Below, in pieces: positions 25,525-35,156 of a stretch of 64,000 nt of DNA. Under the pieces are notes generated by a model. That model worked only from the letters and a program-made list of their open reading frames with translations, was not told where the DNA came from and searched no databases. Source of the stretch: Halobacillus ihumii (GTDB taxonomy: Bacteria; Bacillota; Bacilli; Bacillales; Halobacillaceae); the NCBI RefSeq assembly GCF_902726645.1, contig NZ_CACVAO010000001.1, positions 2,046,001 through 2,110,000 of the forward strand, read 5' to 3'. Position 1 is the stretch's first letter. The number at the start of each line of letters is the position of its first letter. A program made the position numbers and the translations under genes.

Positions 25525-26777
25525 TCCTTATACTCCTCAAGCATGGAAATCCGCTCCATCATCGTTGGATGGCCATATCTGAAAAACTTGACGAGAGCGG
25601 GCGGATTCACGTCACTTAAGCCATTAACGGTTAATTTTTGAAAAGAGCCTACTGCTGCTTTTGGATCCTCGGTCATCTCGATAGCGTACTGGTCTGCTGC
25701 TTTTTCAGCTCCACGCGAAATGGCTAATTCAGCTGGACTTGACGCAAAGGACAACAAGGATAAGATGATAAACAATGCAGGCAGTGAGGATATATCAGCC
25801 ACATGTTTCACACCCCAGCCTGCTCCCCATTTACGAACAACTACATGAAGAACTCGATAGGCAATGTACAAACCAATCAGACTGGAAAAAATGACAGCCG
25901 CTAGATTTAAATAAAGATGGTCCATCACATAATGGCCGATTTCGTGTGCCATAATGAACAAAACTTCTTTATCCTTCAGGTTATTTAAGGTCGTATCCCA
26001 AAGTACAATGCGCAGGTTCGAACCGATCCCATTTACATAAGCATTCATAGCGTTTGTTTCTTCAGACATATTGACCTGGTACACACGTTCAGCAGGAATG
26101 TCAGCTTCATCCGCAAGATTAAGGATCTTTTCCTCTAACATCGGATCATTTAATCTGGAGAAGTCATTGTAAAGCGGATCAATCACGACAGGCTGAATAT
26201 ACATCATAAAGATAAAGAAAGGGATAAGAAGGAACCAGGCATAGAGCCACCAGCGTTTCGTAAAGCGATTCATCAGCCAGTATAAAACAGTGATGAGAAT
26301 AGTCATGATCAATGTCCCGATCCAGAAACTTAACAGCAGATCCTGCATCCAGCTTGAAAAACTTTGCGTTGAAATGCCGTATGTTACTGAAAGCTTGCGT
26401 TCAGCGTAATCGATCGGAAATGTAAGAATCCATGTAAATGCGGACAATAGTAATACATAAATAGGGATTTTAATGATGGAAAACCGGGAAACTCCTTCAC
26501 CAAATCGCTTAAAAATGGAGGAAAGGCCAAAAACAAGTACACCTAAATAAATCAGTGCTTCTAAAGGAATTCCAATAAAAAATAAGAAATCCTTATATCT
26601 TGAGAATTCTTGACTCAATTCTAGTTCCTTCGTTGTCATAAAGGTAGATGGGTCGGCTGCTGTGCCTTGATAGGCAGCCGGCACTCCTGTACCAGCTATG
26701 TGGAACAAATAAAGATAGACGAGAAAGGCATAAATCGGGAAAAGAACAGCCGTCCACAGCACAAATCTTTTTTTCAT
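25521..26777 (-). CDS. M48 family membrane metalloprotease (Ste24-like)
   Basis: A 418-residue membrane zinc protease of the CAAX/Ste24 type. The HEIGH zinc motif is at residues 278-282 and the third ligand is in EKAADQYAIEMT near 365. At least six hydrophobic segments occur (residues 8-25, 64-88, 102-120, 148-170, 178-196, 288-312, 327-345). The N-terminal intramembrane domain precedes the catalytic domain, as in Ste24. GGAGG lies 12 bases before the ATG. It is upstream of, and overlaps, the 21-bp-repeat frame and rlmH. Confidence 0.88.
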   Translation of the reverse strand: MKKRFVLWTAVLFPIYAFLVYLYLFHIAGTGVPAAYQGTAADPSTFMTTKELELSQEFSRYKDFLFFIGIPLEALIYLGVLVFGLSSIFKRFGEGVSRFSIIKIPIYVLLLSAFTWILTFPIDYAERKLSVTYGISTQSFSSWMQDLLLSFWIGTLIMTILITVLYWLMNRFTKRWWLYAWFLLIPFFIFMMYIQPVVIDPLYNDFSRLNDPMLEEKILNLADEADIPAERVYQVNMSEETNAMNAYVNGIGSNLRIVLWDTTLNNLKDKEVLFIMAHEIGHYVMDHLYLNLAAVIFSSLIGLYIAYRVLHVVVRKWGAGWGVKHVADISSLPALFIILSLLSFASSPAELAISRGAEKAADQYAIEMTEDPKAAVGSFQKLTVNGLSDVNPPALVKFFRYGHPTMMERISMLEEYKE

Positions 26778-26916
26778 CTTTTATTTAAGCCTCCGTTCTT
26801 TAATACACTCTATACTACTTGTACGAGTTCTATTCCTTTTTAGAACCTTCATTCTTTTTTAAGTAGTCTACGCCATTTAGTTATAAAGGAGGCTGTCAGC
26901 TTAACTGATGACAAAA

Positions 26917-26952
26917 TAAGGTCAGCTCCATATGGAAGTGGAGCTGACCTTA
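26917..26952 (-). terminator. Rho-independent terminator of asnB
   Basis: TAAGGTCAGCTCCA pairs perfectly with TGGAGCTGACCTTA around an 8-base loop, then TTTTGTC on the minus strand. Confidence 0.85.
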
Positions 26953-26973
26953 TAAGGAAGTTATTTTCAAAAA

Positions 26974-28887
26974 TCAAACCATTACCATCTGTTCAAGTAC
27001 TTTACTTTCCGTCTCATCTTCTTTCTGCAGCTCTTCAAAAGAATATACGCCTTCTACATAGATCTGATGCCACAGCATAAACACGAGTACCGTCCATATT
27101 TTTCTGGAGTAATCCCCTTTTTGCTGAACGTGTGCCTCCAGCAAATCAAGGACGACTGATTTATGAATGAGATGGTCTGTTTCACTTGTAACAATCAGTT
27201 TTTTCGCCCAGTCATACAATTCATTCCGCAGCCAATGGCGAATCGGTACAGGGAAGCCGAGCTTTTTACGATCCAGCACGTGATCCGGAACAATTCCGCG
27301 GGATGCTTTGCGTAAAATGGACTTCGTTGTACCGTCAGCAATCTTACTTGCAACCGGTAGCTCGCGAGCTACGTTAAACACTTCCTTATCGAGGAAAGGA
27401 ACACGCAGTTCCAGTGAGTTCGCCATCGTCATTTTATCTGCTTTTAGTAAAATGTCTCCACGCAGCCATGTATGAATATCAACATATTGCATTTGGTGAA
27501 CAGGATGATCATTCTCAACGTTTTCATACAGACTCTTCGTTAATGATTGATACGTACTGTCCTTGGAAAATTGCTTCAATAAATTTTCCTTCTCACGTTC
27601 TTCAAACATTTTCGCGTTGCCAATATAACGATCCTTCAATGGCGTGGTACCACGCTCAAGGAAGCTCTTGCCCCGGACGCCTTCAGGCAGCATATGCGCT
27701 ACTTTTTGCAGGGCTTTTTTTACAACAGGCGGCATTGAATCAAATGCCTTCAATGACTCCGATTCACGATAAATATTATAGCCGCCGAAAAGCTCGTCTG
27801 CCCCTTCACCGGATAAAACGACCGTGACGTGCTTTCTTGCTTCTCGAGCAACAAAATAAAGCGGTACACAGGCCGGATCTGCTAATGGATCGTCCATGTG
27901 CCACATAATTTTAGGCAGCTTCTGAACGTATTCCTCAGGTGTGATGATGTATGAATGATTGGTTACGTTAAGTTTATCTGCTGTTTCTTTTGCTACGTCA
28001 ACTTCTGAATAACCTTCACGCTCAAATCCTACAGAGAACGTTTTAATGTCTGGATTATATTCTCTGGCGATCGCCACGATGATCGATGAATCGATACCGC
28101 CAGATAGGAATGAACCTACAGGAACATCACTTCGCATGTGAACATCGACAGAATTATATAACGCATCCTGAATTTGTGAAATCATCCGATTCTCATCCGT
28201 AAGAACGGGTTGGAATGTAGCATGGAAATAACGCTCAATGACAAGCGGCTCATCTGGAGTTTTTACAAAATAATGACCCGGTTCCAGTTTTTGAACGCCT
28301 TCCGTTAATGTCATCGGTTCAGGGACATATTGATAGCTTAAATAGTGCTGCAAAGCCTCAGTATCTACCTTGCCGCCTGCTTCAGCCAGACTCTTCTTCT
28401 CAGATGCAAAACTTAAAGCATCGTCTGTCTTTGTATAAAACAATGGTTTAATGCCAAACGGGTCACGTGCCCCGTGCAAAGTATTCGTTTCCTTGTCCCA
28501 AATTAAAATAGCGAACATGCCCCGCAGCTTACTAAAGGCTTGTTCCTTCTGATCCTGGAATAGGACTGCAATCACTTCTGTGTCCGATTCTGTTTCGAAG
28601 GTATAACCTTTGTTCCTCAGCTGCTCGCGAAGTTCTACATAGTTATAAATTTCACCGTTGAAGACCATCCAGTAGCGATCATTCTCAAAGTGAAAGGGTT
28701 GATGACCACTCTCAATATCAATGATACTTAAGCGCCGAAATCCAAGTGAGATATATTCATCATGGTAATACCCTTCATCATCAGGGCCACGATGCTTAAT
28801 AAAATTATTCTTTTTACTAAATTGTTGTTCATATTCCTGATTAACTTGATTTCCTTTGTTGTGTAATACCCCAATAAATCCGCACAT
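26974..28887 (-). CDS. asnB: Asparagine synthase (glutamine-hydrolysing)
   Basis: A 637-residue AsnB that makes asparagine from aspartate, ATP and glutamine. The N-terminal Ntn glutaminase domain starts with catalytic Cys2 (MCGFIGV), and NGEIYNY and RHRGPDDEG-type motifs follow. The synthetase domain has the ATP pyrophosphate loop GSFLSGGIDSSI and the SGEGADELFGGY motif. AAGGAT stands before the ATG. B. subtilis has three paralogues (asnB, asnH, asnO), so the letter is chosen on length and general similarity. The gene ends at a strong terminator; I saw no T-box in its leader. Confidence 0.93.
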   Translation of the reverse strand: MCGFIGVLHNKGNQVNQEYEQQFSKKNNFIKHRGPDDEGYYHDEYISLGFRRLSIIDIESGHQPFHFENDRYWMVFNGEIYNYVELREQLRNKGYTFETESDTEVIAVLFQDQKEQAFSKLRGMFAILIWDKETNTLHGARDPFGIKPLFYTKTDDALSFASEKKSLAEAGGKVDTEALQHYLSYQYVPEPMTLTEGVQKLEPGHYFVKTPDEPLVIERYFHATFQPVLTDENRMISQIQDALYNSVDVHMRSDVPVGSFLSGGIDSSIIVAIAREYNPDIKTFSVGFEREGYSEVDVAKETADKLNVTNHSYIITPEEYVQKLPKIMWHMDDPLADPACVPLYFVAREARKHVTVVLSGEGADELFGGYNIYRESESLKAFDSMPPVVKKALQKVAHMLPEGVRGKSFLERGTTPLKDRYIGNAKMFEEREKENLLKQFSKDSTYQSLTKSLYENVENDHPVHQMQYVDIHTWLRGDILLKADKMTMANSLELRVPFLDKEVFNVARELPVASKIADGTTKSILRKASRGIVPDHVLDRKKLGFPVPIRHWLRNELYDWAKKLIVTSETDHLIHKSVVLDLLEAHVQQKGDYSRKIWTVLVFMLWHQIYVEGVYSFEELQKEDETESKVLEQMVMV

Positions 28888-29271
28888 AGGGAATCCTTCT
28901 TTCTTTTAGAGAAATTAGCGGGAAGCCTCGACACATTAGACTCACGTTCTCTCATGGTTATACTCCTAATGTACACGTTTTTAAAAACTGTATACTGCTT
29001 TTGAAGGAGAAAGTGTACAGCTCTCATATTTTGTCTAATGGTTTCCCAAAACGTTTGAAACAAGTCATTTAAAGCTGCTTGTCTATACAGATATTGTACC
29101 ATGTTTTCTAATGCCTGTTATACCTAAATCTGACCATCCGGTGGCCTTGATGAACTTGAGAGCCTATTTCACTAATTAGACCTAAGTTGAAGACAAAAAG
29201 TTTCTTGTATACTACATTTTTCGTGGAAAAATTTGAATTGTGACTATTAATGGCGGAATTTATCATAAAAT
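28888..29271. other. Intergenic region asnB / ltaE
   Basis: 384 bases with no supported gene. Overlapping frames on both strands lack ribosome binding sites and family motifs. It must contain the asnB promoter, but no clear -35/-10 pair or riboswitch was recognised. Confidence 0.4.
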
Positions 29272-30300
29272 TTAACGATCTGAAAATAATTGTTTCACAC
29301 GCTTTAGAACAGATTCTATATCTTTTGCACTCACATCATAGTTTGTTACGAATCTTACTGTTTCAGGTCCAAATGGAACTGCTAATACATCGATACTCTT
29401 TAAATCGGTCAGGAATTCATCAGCTGACTTTCCTAGGCCAGCTACATTAACCAGAACAATGTTGGTCTCTACTTGCCCTTCCAAACTTAGACCACCAATT
29501 TGGTCAAGTCCTTCAGCGAGTTGTCGGGCGTGTTCGTGATCTTCCGCTAATCGATCAACCATTTCGGATAAAGCTACTAATCCAGGTGCTGCAACCATAC
29601 CCACCTGCCTCAGGCCGCCTCCCAGACGCTTGCGCCATTTTCGAGCTTTATTAATGAATTCATAAGAGCCGGATATGATTGAACCCATTGGAGCGCCGAG
29701 CCCTTTTGATAAACAAAACTGAACCGTATCCGCCTGAGCTGCATAATGTTCAAGTGATATACCTGACGCCACTGACGCATTGAACAACCTCGCTCCATCC
29801 AGGTGTACAGGGATCTGGCGCTCGCGAGCCACTTCATAAATGGCCTGCATATTTTCAAGTGGTACAACAGCTCCTCCGGCTTTATTATGGGTATTCTCTA
29901 TACAAATAAGGCCGGTTTCTGGAAAATGAATATCCTCTGGACGGATAGCAGCCCGCACCTCTTCTGGGTCCATCGCTCCGCGGTTACCATGAATGGTTCG
30001 AGGCTGAACACCAGCCAATGCAGACATGGAGGCCCCTTCATATAAAAATAGATGGGAATTTGCCTCAAGCAGTACTTCATCACCTGGGTGACAATGTGTT
30101 AACACCGCCACCTGATTTCCCTGTGTTCCGCTTGTCACAAATAAAGCGGCTTCTTTACCAAGAAGTTTCGCAGCCATTTCCTCTAACAGGTGAACCGTAG
30201 GATCCTCGCCATATACATCATCTCCTACTTCGGCTTCAAAGGCAGCTTTTCTCATTGCTTGCGTTGGTTTTGTTACTGTATCACTTCGTAAATCGATCAT
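29272..30300 (-). CDS. ltaE: Low-specificity L-threonine aldolase
   Basis: A 342-residue PLP enzyme that cleaves L-threonine (or allo-threonine) to glycine and acetaldehyde. The N-terminus MIDLRSDTVTKPT is the family hallmark. The PLP lysine is K199 in QFCLSKGLGAP, and the cofactor loop HLDGARLFNA precedes it. The frame is open to 30372. I chose ATG 30300 because GGGAGGAA lies five bases upstream and it gives the standard start. It is monocistronic between asnB and a DnaA-box cluster. Confidence 0.93.
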   Translation of the reverse strand: MIDLRSDTVTKPTQAMRKAAFEAEVGDDVYGEDPTVHLLEEMAAKLLGKEAALFVTSGTQGNQVAVLTHCHPGDEVLLEANSHLFLYEGASMSALAGVQPRTIHGNRGAMDPEEVRAAIRPEDIHFPETGLICIENTHNKAGGAVVPLENMQAIYEVARERQIPVHLDGARLFNASVASGISLEHYAAQADTVQFCLSKGLGAPMGSIISGSYEFINKARKWRKRLGGGLRQVGMVAAPGLVALSEMVDRLAEDHEHARQLAEGLDQIGGLSLEGQVETNIVLVNVAGLGKSADEFLTDLKSIDVLAVPFGPETVRFVTNYDVSAKDIESVLKRVKQLFSDR

Positions 30301-30514
30301 ATGTAATTCCTCCCTCATTTCCACCATTGTACGAAATAAACTTATTTCCGAACATCTTTTTGATCGCAGCATTTAATTTCAGAGTGATTTCTATATCAAG
30401 TGCACAACATGAAGGCCCTAATAGACATTTCTCGTATGTCGTTAGTAAAACCAGCTCATGTGTATGGATGGATGAACATATGTTTTCAATGATATGTGAT
30501 TAACTAGCAGGTAT

Positions 30515-30779
30515 TGTGGATAAACGCTAATACTGCGCCACCACTGTTATTCACATGTGGAAAGAAGGACTAACGAAAATAGTTACCCACAATTGTCCAC
30601 AGACTTATACACACCCTATGTTAATTGGCTTTTACTAACAGGTTTTCCTAGGCTATGAACAAGTTATCCCCTGATTTTATCCACGCCTGTGCATAACTTA
30701 AAGTCTATATGGTAGTAGTATATATGTTCGCTACCATATATGCTATTTATCCATAGATTTATCAACATGCTGTGGATAA
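30515..30779. promoter_or_regulatory. DnaA-box cluster between ltaE and htrA-like gene
   Basis: Five exact TTATNCACA boxes occur in 265 bases: 30515-30523 (minus), 30547-30555 (plus), 30605-30613 (plus), 30688-30696 (minus) and 30771-30779 (minus). One-mismatch boxes lie at 30593 (TTGTCCACA), 30677 (TTATCCACG), 30747 (TTATCCATA) and 30759 (TTATCAACA). B. subtilis has a DnaA-box cluster in the matching place beside yyxA (the rocR-yyxA gap), one of several that restrain initiation by titrating DnaA. Confidence 0.8.
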
Positions 30780-30803
30780 GTGTGTATGACTTCCGCTTAA
30801 AAA

Positions 30804-30836
30804 GGCGCATGCATTGATATGATCAATGCATGCGCC
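30804..30836 (-). terminator. Rho-independent terminator of the htrA-like gene
   Basis: GGCGCATGCATTGAT and ATCAATGCATGCGCC pair perfectly over 15 bp with a 3-base loop, followed by Ts on the minus strand. Confidence 0.9.
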
Positions 30837-30843
30837 CTCATTT

Positions 30844-32082
30844 TTATTGCTGGGAACCTAACGTTACAGTAACCGTATTCTTTTCTCCGTCCCGATAATA
30901 TGTGATTTCCATTTCATCACCAGGGTCTTTCTGTTTATAAAGATACTTGCGTAAGTCGATAATATCTTCTACCGGCTCACCATCGACCGCTGTAATGACA
31001 TCAAGTGGTTCTAATCCAACTTTATCGGCAGGTGACATTCTCGTAATACTTCGAATGTATAAGCCGCCATCCACATCTTCAGGTAAATTCAAAGTGCTTC
31101 GCCATTCAGAAGTTGGAACTTGCGATAATGAGTAGGCTTCGATTCCTATGAATGCCCGATTAACTTGTCCATACTGCTCAAGCTCTGCGATGATCGGTTT
31201 AACTGTTTCAATTGGTATCGCAAAACCAATGCCTTCTACAGCTGACTGAGCGATTTTCATGGAGTTAATCCCAATGACTTGTCCTTCTATGTTTATAAGT
31301 GCTCCTCCGCTGTTTCCAGGGTTAATGGCTGCATCAGTTTGAATAACTTCTGATTGCCAGTCTTTTTGGCCGTCTCCATTAAAATCCTGAGGAATCGCCC
31401 GTTGTTTCCCGCTGATAATTCCTTTAGTGACGGATCCTGCAAATCGCAGGCCTAGAGGGTTTCCGATTGCAATAGCTGGTTCTCCTACTTGTAAGTTGTC
31501 AGATGAACCAAACTCAGCAACTTTCTTCACATTTTCACTCGACATCTTAAGTACTGCTAGATCAGTAAATACATCCCCGCCGACCAGCTGTGCTTTCTTC
31601 CTTGTACCATCGGAAAGAACGACTTCAATTTCGCTAGCCCCTTCAATGACGTGATAATTCGTCACTACATAGGCAGTGCCATCTTCTTTCTTATAAATAA
31701 CTCCTGATCCGGCCCCTGCCTGCTCAGGATCCCCTCTCTGCTCCCAGAAATTTTGCTGAGATTGGAGGTTAATAACCCCTACAACTGCAGGAGATACTTC
31801 TTCCACCACTTTAGTAATTTGGCTTGTTACATCTAACTCGACTGTTTGTGCGGGGTCCTCATTGGGAGTACCCCCATCCTCAGCCGATTGTTGTTCATTT
31901 GGAGTAATATTATATGGCAGTATGTTTGTCTGGACCAGCGCTGGTAAAGCGAGCAGCACGAGAACTGCTCCAAGAACGACCCCAACGATCGTTGGCATAA
32001 CAAAGCGACGTCGACCTTTTTGCCGCTGATTGGCTGGTGAATGATCGTCATAATAACCCACGTTTTCCACCTTTCCTTTCAT
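30844..32082 (-). CDS. htrC: HtrA-like serine protease (YyxA/HtrC)
   Basis: A 412-residue S1C (trypsin-like) protease with a C-terminal PDZ domain, matching the yyxA gene found next to walJ in Bacilli. The N-terminus is cytoplasmic and basic (KGRRRF), followed by a membrane anchor at about residues 29-50, so the protease domain is outside the membrane. The catalytic triad fits H144 (TNYHVIEG), D174 (FTDLAVL) and S258 (NPGNSGGAL). The PDZ domain covers about residues 310-405. AAGGA stands eight bases before ATG 32082; a GTG seven codons later is an alternative start. Role: envelope protein quality control. Confidence 0.93.
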   Translation of the reverse strand: MKGKVENVGYYDDHSPANQRQKGRRRFVMPTIVGVVLGAVLVLLALPALVQTNILPYNITPNEQQSAEDGGTPNEDPAQTVELDVTSQITKVVEEVSPAVVGVINLQSQQNFWEQRGDPEQAGAGSGVIYKKEDGTAYVVTNYHVIEGASEIEVVLSDGTRKKAQLVGGDVFTDLAVLKMSSENVKKVAEFGSSDNLQVGEPAIAIGNPLGLRFAGSVTKGIISGKQRAIPQDFNGDGQKDWQSEVIQTDAAINPGNSGGALINIEGQVIGINSMKIAQSAVEGIGFAIPIETVKPIIAELEQYGQVNRAFIGIEAYSLSQVPTSEWRSTLNLPEDVDGGLYIRSITRMSPADKVGLEPLDVITAVDGEPVEDIIDLRKYLYKQKDPGDEMEITYYRDGEKNTVTVTLGSQQ

Positions 32083-32139
32083 TTCGGCTTTCCTTCTACC
32101 TATCTTATTGTTACCTTATCCCAACCCATTTAAAACCTG

Positions 32140-32934
32140 CTATACTTCATAAATTGGTGTGGCCTGTGCCGGATCGGTATCATGAAGCTCAATACGTGAT
32201 CCAACCTCAAAGCCACGCTCTTCCAATACATTCTTAACGGACATACGGGCTAAATCCTTCATGTTATTATCGAGACTTAAATGTGCTAGATATATCCGTT
32301 TGGTCCGATCAGTTAATATATCAGACAGAGCGAGAGCAGAATCCTCGTTAGACACATGCCCTGAGTCGCCTAGAATCCTCCGCTTTACATTCCATGGATA
32401 GCGCCCCATGCGCAGCATACTCACATCATGATTGGATTCAAATATATAAGCATCAGCATCCTCAACAGTTTTTTTAATCCGTTCAGAAACATACCCTAAA
32501 TCAGTAACGAGTGCCACCTTTTTCCGGCTGTTACGAAATGTATAAAACATCGGTTCTGCTGCGTCATGTGAAACAGCAAAGGACTCAACATCAATTCCGC
32601 CAAATGATTTCGTTTCTTCCATATTAAAGTGGAATTTCTGGTCAACAGATAGCTTGCCAAGTTGTCCTTCCATTGCATTCCATGTCTTTTCATTTGCATA
32701 AATAGGCAGCTTATAACGGCGGGCCATGATTCCAAGGCCTTTGATATGATCACTATGTTCATGGGTAACCAGAATTCTGGTCAGTTCTGCCGGATCCACA
32801 TCCACTTGTTCCAGCAACCCTTCAATCCTTTTCCCGCTAAGACCAGCATCAACCAGGATCTTCTCTTCTCCAGATTCTATATAAAAAGCATTCCCCGTAC
32901 TTCCTGATGCTAGTACGCTAAGTCTTAATGTCAT
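32140..32934 (-). CDS. walJ: MBL-fold hydrolase WalJ (YycJ)
   Basis: A 264-residue metallo-beta-lactamase-fold protein. The zinc motif is [12 protein letters not shown], with a further histidine in AVSHDAAEP and an ESNHD segment. It is the last gene of the walRKHIJ operon, 19 bp after walI. Its relatives (VicX/YycJ) are thought to act as nucleases linked to DNA repair or to cell-division coordination; the substrate is not certain. GGGAGA precedes the ATG. Confidence 0.93.
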   Translation of the reverse strand: MTLRLSVLASGSTGNAFYIESGEEKILVDAGLSGKRIEGLLEQVDVDPAELTRILVTHEHSDHIKGLGIMARRYKLPIYANEKTWNAMEGQLGKLSVDQKFHFNMEETKSFGGIDVESFAVSHDAAEPMFYTFRNSRKKVALVTDLGYVSERIKKTVEDADAYIFESNHDVSMLRMGRYPWNVKRRILGDSGHVSNEDSALALSDILTDRTKRIYLAHLSLDNNMKDLARMSVKNVLEERGFEVGSRIELHDTDPAQATPIYEV

Positions 32935-32953
32935 ATAGACACTCCATCTCCCT

Positions 32954-33838
32954 TTATTCTTCAGTGTTTTCTCCTTTATTTGTTATAACGGTTTGACTAT
33001 TCCCCGACTTGATCTCTTCAAAGCCATTCATAGTTTTTTGAATAAACTCATTTTCATCAAGTTGTAAATAAATGGGCTTGGCTGCCAGAGCAGAATAAAA
33101 AGCATCGTCATTACCATTAATGGTCACTTTCCATACAGGAGCGAATAATTGCTTACTCGCTTTTCCCCCAGGGTCTAAGCTATATGCTGAATAGTAGCCA
33201 ATCGACATGTCCGTAACTGTGTCTCCCCCATTTATAACTCCATCCGTATATAACCGTTCTACCACTTCCAACGGGTTTATCAATTCTTGTTTCTCTTCCC
33301 CTGACTGATTCAGTACCTTGAGGCGAACAAGCTGATAGCCCGTCATTTTGCCGTTTTCAATATGAACAATCAGCACACCGCCAGAGTTATAATACACTGT
33401 TCGAGAATTTGCCTTTTGGAAAAAAACTGCCCTGCCCAGCTCTTCATTCAAGTTCCAAAATGAATATTGGCTGCTAAATGGAACATATTTGCTGACAACT
33501 CCTGCAAGTGTTTCTTCTGTTACTTCAACAGGCTCATCTAAAGTCGAGGCTAAAAGGTTCTTATTATATACTTTAGCCGTCTGGCCCTCAAGTTTACTTA
33601 TCACCTCAAGCTGCTCTTCAGTGAAGTCACCAGCAGAAGCAGTGAGTAAACTTACTGTAGGTGCTTCTTCTGGTACATTATTGGAAATGGTTATATCTGC
33701 GTTGCTTAAGCTCGTTTCATATTGAGAATCTCCAATCGTTTGAATACTGGTTTGCTTATCCAGAAATTGTTGAAGAAGGAATAAATCGAGCACAAGGAAA
33801 CTAAAGATGAACAACGTTTTAATTTGCCCCCATTGCAC
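32954..33838 (-). CDS. walI: WalRK regulatory protein WalI (YycI)
   Basis: A 294-residue membrane-anchored protein with one N-terminal transmembrane segment (about residues 7-24, [18 protein letters not shown]) and a long extracellular part. YycI forms a complex with YycH and the sensor WalK in the membrane, and in B. subtilis the pair dampens WalK activity. The first codons overlap the end of walH by 20 bp, which fits coupled translation. Confidence 0.9.
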   Translation of the reverse strand: MQWGQIKTLFIFSFLVLDLFLLQQFLDKQTSIQTIGDSQYETSLSNADITISNNVPEEAPTVSLLTASAGDFTEEQLEVISKLEGQTAKVYNKNLLASTLDEPVEVTEETLAGVVSKYVPFSSQYSFWNLNEELGRAVFFQKANSRTVYYNSGGVLIVHIENGKMTGYQLVRLKVLNQSGEEKQELINPLEVVERLYTDGVINGGDTVTDMSIGYYSAYSLDPGGKASKQLFAPVWKVTINGNDDAFYSALAAKPIYLQLDENEFIQKTMNGFEEIKSGNSQTVITNKGENTEE

Positions 33839-35156
33839 CAGCTACCCCTCCTTCTCGTGCGAATGATTCTTCGACTTCTTTCCAGCTGCCATTCTCTAAG
33901 ATAAACCATTTAGGAATTAGGGAATAGCCCCCATATCCCCCACTTTGCTGTACAAGCTTGTAGCCGATTTCGATATCTTCAATGAGCTTACTATTATACT
34001 TGCGCGATTCATTAATAAGGGCAATAATTTTATCCCCTGATGAAAGTGTGTCTGTTCCATCTGATTTATTAATCGAGGGTTCCAGACGAACCAATGGGCG
34101 TGTATAACGTTTCTCTTGACCATTTTGATAATCTACCTTAATGGTATGAATGTTATCTTCACTTGCCAAAACCGGTAAATGTTTTTGATACATATAATAG
34201 GTGATCGACGTGTTCGCTGTCGACAAATCACCTAGCCTGAAGGTGTCTGTCCACCCCTCATGCGCATTGATGAAGCTAATACTCTTATCTAATACCTCAT
34301 AAGAACTCATGGCAGTCTGAGGAGAAGGCTCACTAGGCAACTTAGAAAAAACCATTCGTTTCCCGCCTATCATCACCTCGAGATTACTGAGGGAATCAGT
34401 AAGTCTTTGTTCTACTCTTGGAGCAGGGAAACTCTCGACAATGGAGGGATCTTCAAATAATGAGTTCTTTAAAGGAGCAACCGGAATTGTAGTAGTATCC
34501 AGAATGTGCCAAGGAACTACAACCTTGTCTTTTGGAAGAAATATTCGCTTCTCTCCATCGCCAGTAAACATAACTTGTTCCCTTAGTCCTTCGGTAGTGG
34601 CAATTAAATTTTCCAGCTGATATATATTTTCGCTTCGAAGTGAGGCCTCATATGCGAGAGCATCCTTCGATTCAGGTTTAAAGAAGACATCTACACTGCC
34701 ATTGTCATTAATTGAAAAAAAGATTCTCCTAAATTCACCTGAAGAAGGACCGAAATCCTGTTCTCCAAGAGTAAAGATGTTTTTAATGGCCTGAGCAGGT
34801 ATATTCGTCGGAAAAATAACCTCCATCATTTTGGCCGCTTCAGGAACAACACGGTTTTCCACTGTGTGAATATTAAACAGCGTCCAATTTTTCATGATCT
34901 TGTAAGCATTCTCACGATCTTTGCCATCTTCAAAAGAATAATGAGCTCCGTTCCTATGAAATACAAACTGAGAAGGGGCAATTAAGGAAGACATTTTAAC
35001 TTCCTTACCGCCAATTGTAGTCTCATCTACTACATTTTCATTGTCCTCACCTACCTCATCAGTGAGAGGCTGATAATTCCATAAGCCGACAGTTAATAAT
35101 AAACTAAAACAAATAAGAATTAATAAAATGATGGACTTAAGTGTTTCAAACTTCAT
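33819..35156 (-). CDS. walH: WalRK regulatory protein WalH (YycH)
   Basis: A 445-residue protein with an N-terminal membrane anchor (residues 5-24, TLKSIILLILICFSLLLTVG) and a large extracellular domain, the usual layout for YycH. It overlaps the walK stop (ATGA) and the walI start. It works with WalI as part of the WalK control complex. Confidence 0.92.
   Translation of the reverse strand: MKFETLKSIILLILICFSLLLTVGLWNYQPLTDEVGEDNENVVDETTIGGKEVKMSSLIAPSQFVFHRNGAHYSFEDGKDRENAYKIMKNWTLFNIHTVENRVVPEAAKMMEVIFPTNIPAQAIKNIFTLGEQDFGPSSGEFRRIFFSINDNGSVDVFFKPESKDALAYEASLRSENIYQLENLIATTEGLREQVMFTGDGEKRIFLPKDKVVVPWHILDTTTIPVAPLKNSLFEDPSIVESFPAPRVEQRLTDSLSNLEVMIGGKRMVFSKLPSEPSPQTAMSSYEVLDKSISFINAHEGWTDTFRLGDLSTANTSITYYMYQKHLPVLASEDNIHTIKVDYQNGQEKRYTRPLVRLEPSINKSDGTDTLSSGDKIIALINESRKYNSKLIEDIEIGYKLVQQSGGYGGYSLIPKWFILENGSWKEVEESFAREGGVAGAMGAN

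Noticed and set aside
30947..31654. Antisense frames in the htrA-like gene
   Set aside because: Shadow frames only.
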